Source: an uncultured Clostridia bacterium (GTDB lineage Bacteria; Bacillota; Clostridia; Oscillospirales; Acutalibacteraceae). From it: a stretch of 7,797 nucleotides of DNA. Shown here one piece after another: positions 6,199 through 7,797 of this stretch; positions within the stretch are counted from its first letter, which is position 1, and each line of letters opens with the position of its first letter. The DNA is taken from NCBI GenBank assembly GCA_937897215.1, contig CALCBQ010000220.1:1-7797 (forward strand). The letters run 5' to 3'. A model generated the notes under the pieces. That model was not told where the DNA came from and made no database searches. It saw nothing but the letters and a program-made list of their open reading frames with translations. Both the position numbers and the translations under genes were made by a program.

Positions 6199-6227
6199 TT
6201 TACATTTTTATGGCTAAATGGTAAAAT
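6199..6227 (+). promoter_or_regulatory. Sigma-A promoter for the small beta-rich gene
   Basis: -35 TTTACA (6199-6204), 17-base spacer, -10 TAAAAT (6222-6227) with a TG extension at 6219-6220. Expected start near 6234, with a leader of about 23 bases carrying a GGAGG ribosome site (6244-6248) 8 bases before the ATG. The combination suggests good expression. Confidence 0.8.
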
Positions 6228-6256
6228 CTTACTAAACAGTTACGGAGGGTTTACAA

Positions 6257-6574
6257 ATGATTGGTTTAGGCAGATGGACAGGCACTATTGAAACTTCAAT
6301 GATTAGTGGAAGTGCAATCGTTGAGATTACTGATAACAACGGCGAATATGCGTTTTCTGTTGAAACTGATTCTATTAAAACTATCCCAAACTTTACAGTT
6401 TATGACATTGTCGAGAGTGGCAACACATTAAGTGGTAAAGCAGATATTGAAATTATGGGCAAAGTTTCTGTTCAGATTTTTGTAGAGTTTACAAGCGATA
6501 CAACATTTAATGGATATATTAAAGTCCCTTTCTTTGGTAAATTTGAAATAAAAAACGGAAGAAAAATCGCGTAG
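6257..6574 (+). CDS. Small predicted all-beta protein of unknown function
   Basis: A 105-residue protein I do not recognise. It has no signal peptide, membrane helix or Cys. Alternating polar/hydrophobic runs (SGSAIVEITD, GEYAFSVETD, FTVYDIVESG, NTLSGKADIEI, KVSVQIFVEFTSD, TTFNGYIKV, GKFEIKNG) separated by Gly/Asn/Asp turns suggest eight or so beta strands in a small barrel or sandwich. The N-terminal GRWTGTIE resembles the Gly-x-Trp opening strand of lipocalin/FABP-like barrels, but this is a weak visual likeness. The gene is real: it has a near-consensus promoter, an excellent GGAGG site, codon use like its neighbours, and no long competing frame. The methyltransferase gene starts 40 bases downstream on the same strand, so cotranscription is likely. 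The stop codon abuts a perfect palindrome, which may have trimmed or defined the C-terminus. Confidence 0.8.
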   Translation: MIGLGRWTGTIETSMISGSAIVEITDNNGEYAFSVETDSIKTIPNFTVYDIVESGNTLSGKADIEIMGKVSVQIFVEFTSDTTFNGYIKVPFFGKFEIKNGRKIA

Positions 6575-6596
6575 GGACAGACATCCTTGTCTGTCC
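6575..6596 (+). repeat. Perfect REP-like palindrome directly after a stop codon
   Basis: GGACAGACA, loop TCCT, TGTCTGTCC: a perfect 9-bp stem with a 4-base loop, starting on the base after the TAG of the upstream gene. There is no U tract, so it is not a standard intrinsic terminator. The GTAGGGACAG...CTGTCCGA layout resembles the short dispersed palindromes I recall from clostridial intergenic regions (GTAGGGnC...GnCCCG type). Only one copy is visible here, so its repeat status is inferred. Confidence 0.6.
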
Positions 6597-6614
6597 GAAT
6601 TGGATAGGTAACTT

Positions 6615-7797
6615 ATGAATAACAAAAAACAAATTTGTCCCCACGCTAAAAAGTGTGGTGGGTGTCAGTTATTAAATCTTTCATACGAAGAACAATTAAA
6701 GCATAAACAAGTTAAAGCAATTCGCCTTTTGGGCAAATTCTGTCATATTGAAGAAATTATTGGTATGGAAAATCCATATAATTATCGCAACAAGGCACAA
6801 TATGCTTTTGGTCGTGGAAGAAATGGGCAGACAATTGCAGGTGTTTATCAATCATCAACTCATAAAATTGTCGATATTGAGACTTGTATGCTAACAGACC
6901 CAAAAGCTGATGAAATTGCAAACACCGTTAAAAAACTGCTCAAAAGTTTTAAACTTAAACCTTATGACGAAGTTACAAGGCAAGGGTTTTTAAGACATGT
7001 TCTTGTGAAAACTGCTTTCCGTAGTGGCGAAGTTATGGTTGTGCTTGTTACGGCTACACCACAATTTCCGTCAAAGCGTTCATTTATAAATGCTCTTGTG
7101 GGCAGACACCCTGAAATCACAACTATTGTGCAGAATATCAACAACAAATTTACAAGTATGGTTTTAGGCGATAAAAGTGAAGTTCTTTACGGCGACGGAA
7201 AAATCACAGAAGAACTTTGTGGACTTAAATTCCGTATTTCCCCGAAAGCATTTTACCAGATTAACCCTGTGCAGACAGAAATCCTTTACAATAAAGCCCT
7301 CGAATATGCCGGTTTTAAAGGCGATGAGCGAATTATTGACGCTTACTGTGGCACGGGTACAATAGGTCTTATTGCAAGTAAAAATGTAAAGAGCGTTTTA
7401 GGTGTTGAAATCAACAAAGATGCAGTAAAAGATGCAAAAGAAAACGCTAAACTCAACGGTATTCATAATATCAAATTCTTTACTGCCGATGCAGGCAAGT
7501 TTATGGTTGATTTAGCAAACAGCAACGAGCAGATTGACGCGGTAATTATGGACCCTGCTCGTGCCGGTAGTGATATTCCGTTTTTATCTTCCCTTGTGAA
7601 ATTAAATCCCCAGAAAGTGGTTTATGTAAGCTGCAACCCTGAAACACTTGCAAGGGATTTGATGTATCTTTCTAAGAATGGATATAAAGTTCGCAAAATC
7701 CAACCGGTTGATATGTTCCCAAACACAGAACATATTGAAACGGTTGTTCTTTTGTCCCAACGCAGACCGGACACACATATCGACATAAAACTCGACC
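6615..7797 (+). CDS. rlmD: 23S rRNA (uracil-C5)-methyltransferase, RlmD/RumA type (partial, runs off window)
   Basis: SAM-dependent enzyme that makes 5-methyluridine in 23S rRNA (RlmD/RlmCD/TrmA family). 394 codons are present with no stop before the right edge. An iron-sulfur motif is visible as CxxxxxCxxC at Cys8, Cys14 and Cys17, with the fourth Cys at 91. Next come RISPKAFYQINPVQTE (motif X region), the SAM-binding DAYCGTGTIGL (242-252), GVEIN, MDPARAG (312-318), the nucleophile in VSCNPETLARDL (Cys340) and the proposed base in HIETVVLL (Glu375). The ATG at 6615 is the first possible start, because an in-frame TAA lies two codons upstream; the AGG ribosome site is weak. The protein therefore begins seven residues before the Fe-S motif and has no N-terminal TRAM domain. 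Catalytic motifs are complete; the missing end is probably a C-terminal extension. RlmC and TrmA-like relatives act on other uridines, so the exact target is not fixed. Confidence 0.93.
   Translation, partial: MNNKKQICPHAKKCGGCQLLNLSYEEQLKHKQVKAIRLLGKFCHIEEIIGMENPYNYRNKAQYAFGRGRNGQTIAGVYQSSTHKIVDIETCMLTDPKADEIANTVKKLLKSFKLKPYDEVTRQGFLRHVLVKTAFRSGEVMVVLVTATPQFPSKRSFINALVGRHPEITTIVQNINNKFTSMVLGDKSEVLYGDGKITEELCGLKFRISPKAFYQINPVQTEILYNKALEYAGFKGDERIIDAYCGTGTIGLIASKNVKSVLGVEINKDAVKDAKENAKLNGIHNIKFFTADAGKFMVDLANSNEQIDAVIMDPARAGSDIPFLSSLVKLNPQKVVYVSCNPETLARDLMYLSKNGYKVRKIQPVDMFPNTEHIETVVLLSQRRPDTHIDIKLD

Noticed and set aside
6641..6658. CCACGC/GTGTGG hairpin near the methyltransferase start
   Set aside because: It falls in the conserved Fe-S motif codons, so coding constraint explains it; there is no U tract and it does not cover the ribosome site.
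6962..7365. Short open frames on both strands within the methyltransferase region
   Set aside because: The methyltransferase frame is uninterrupted from 6615 to the edge with all catalytic motifs, so these are shadows.

Overview
The window is an AT-rich, densely packed bacterial chromosome segment. Protein matches recognised by eye (Bacillus/Clostridium-type IlvE, the Cys-rich clostridial form of HisRS, mgsA near minD), the purine-rich Shine-Dalgarno sites and the near-consensus sigma-A promoters point to a low-GC Firmicute. An anaerobic gut-type clostridium (Oscillospirales/Ruminococcaceae-like) is most likely; the species cannot be named from the sequence. I see no insertion sequences, CRISPR arrays, tRNAs, rRNAs or phage genes.

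Layout. Positions 1-6101 are all minus-strand and, in transcription order, run: a polysaccharide nucleotide-sugar dehydratase (4224-6092), ilvE (3118-4182) and a strong intrinsic terminator; then a MinD-like ATPase (2259-2990); then mgsA (1746-2150), hisS (325-1668) and the 5' end of aspS (1-325, cut by the window edge). At about 6.1-6.26 kb the strand switches at a pair of divergent promoters. Plus-strand genes follow: a small unrecognised beta-rich protein (6257-6574), a perfect palindrome directly after its stop codon, and an RlmD/RumA-type 23S rRNA uracil-5-methyltransferase (6615 to the right edge, no stop in the window).

Inferred transcription units: (i) dehydratase-ilvE from a TTGACA/TAAAAT promoter, ended by the hairpin at 3081-3113; (ii) minD from a weaker extended -10 promoter; (iii) mgsA-hisS-aspS from a TTGAAA/TATCAT promoter with a palindrome over its start point, with hisS and aspS overlapping by one base; (iv) the small beta-rich gene with the methyltransferase. 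Most of the content is housekeeping: tRNA charging, branched-chain amino acid transamination, the methylglyoxal bypass, rRNA modification and surface-glycan precursor synthesis. The minD-mgsA adjacency looks like a remnant of the clostridial min-rodA-mgsA cluster.

The points most worth a second look are the methylglyoxal synthase, which lacks two active-site residues; the MinD-like protein, which ends before the usual membrane-targeting helix; the unassigned 105-residue protein with its REP-like palindrome; and the methyltransferase, which lacks a TRAM domain. I found no clear new multi-gene system; this is mainly ordinary core genome with some unusual details.
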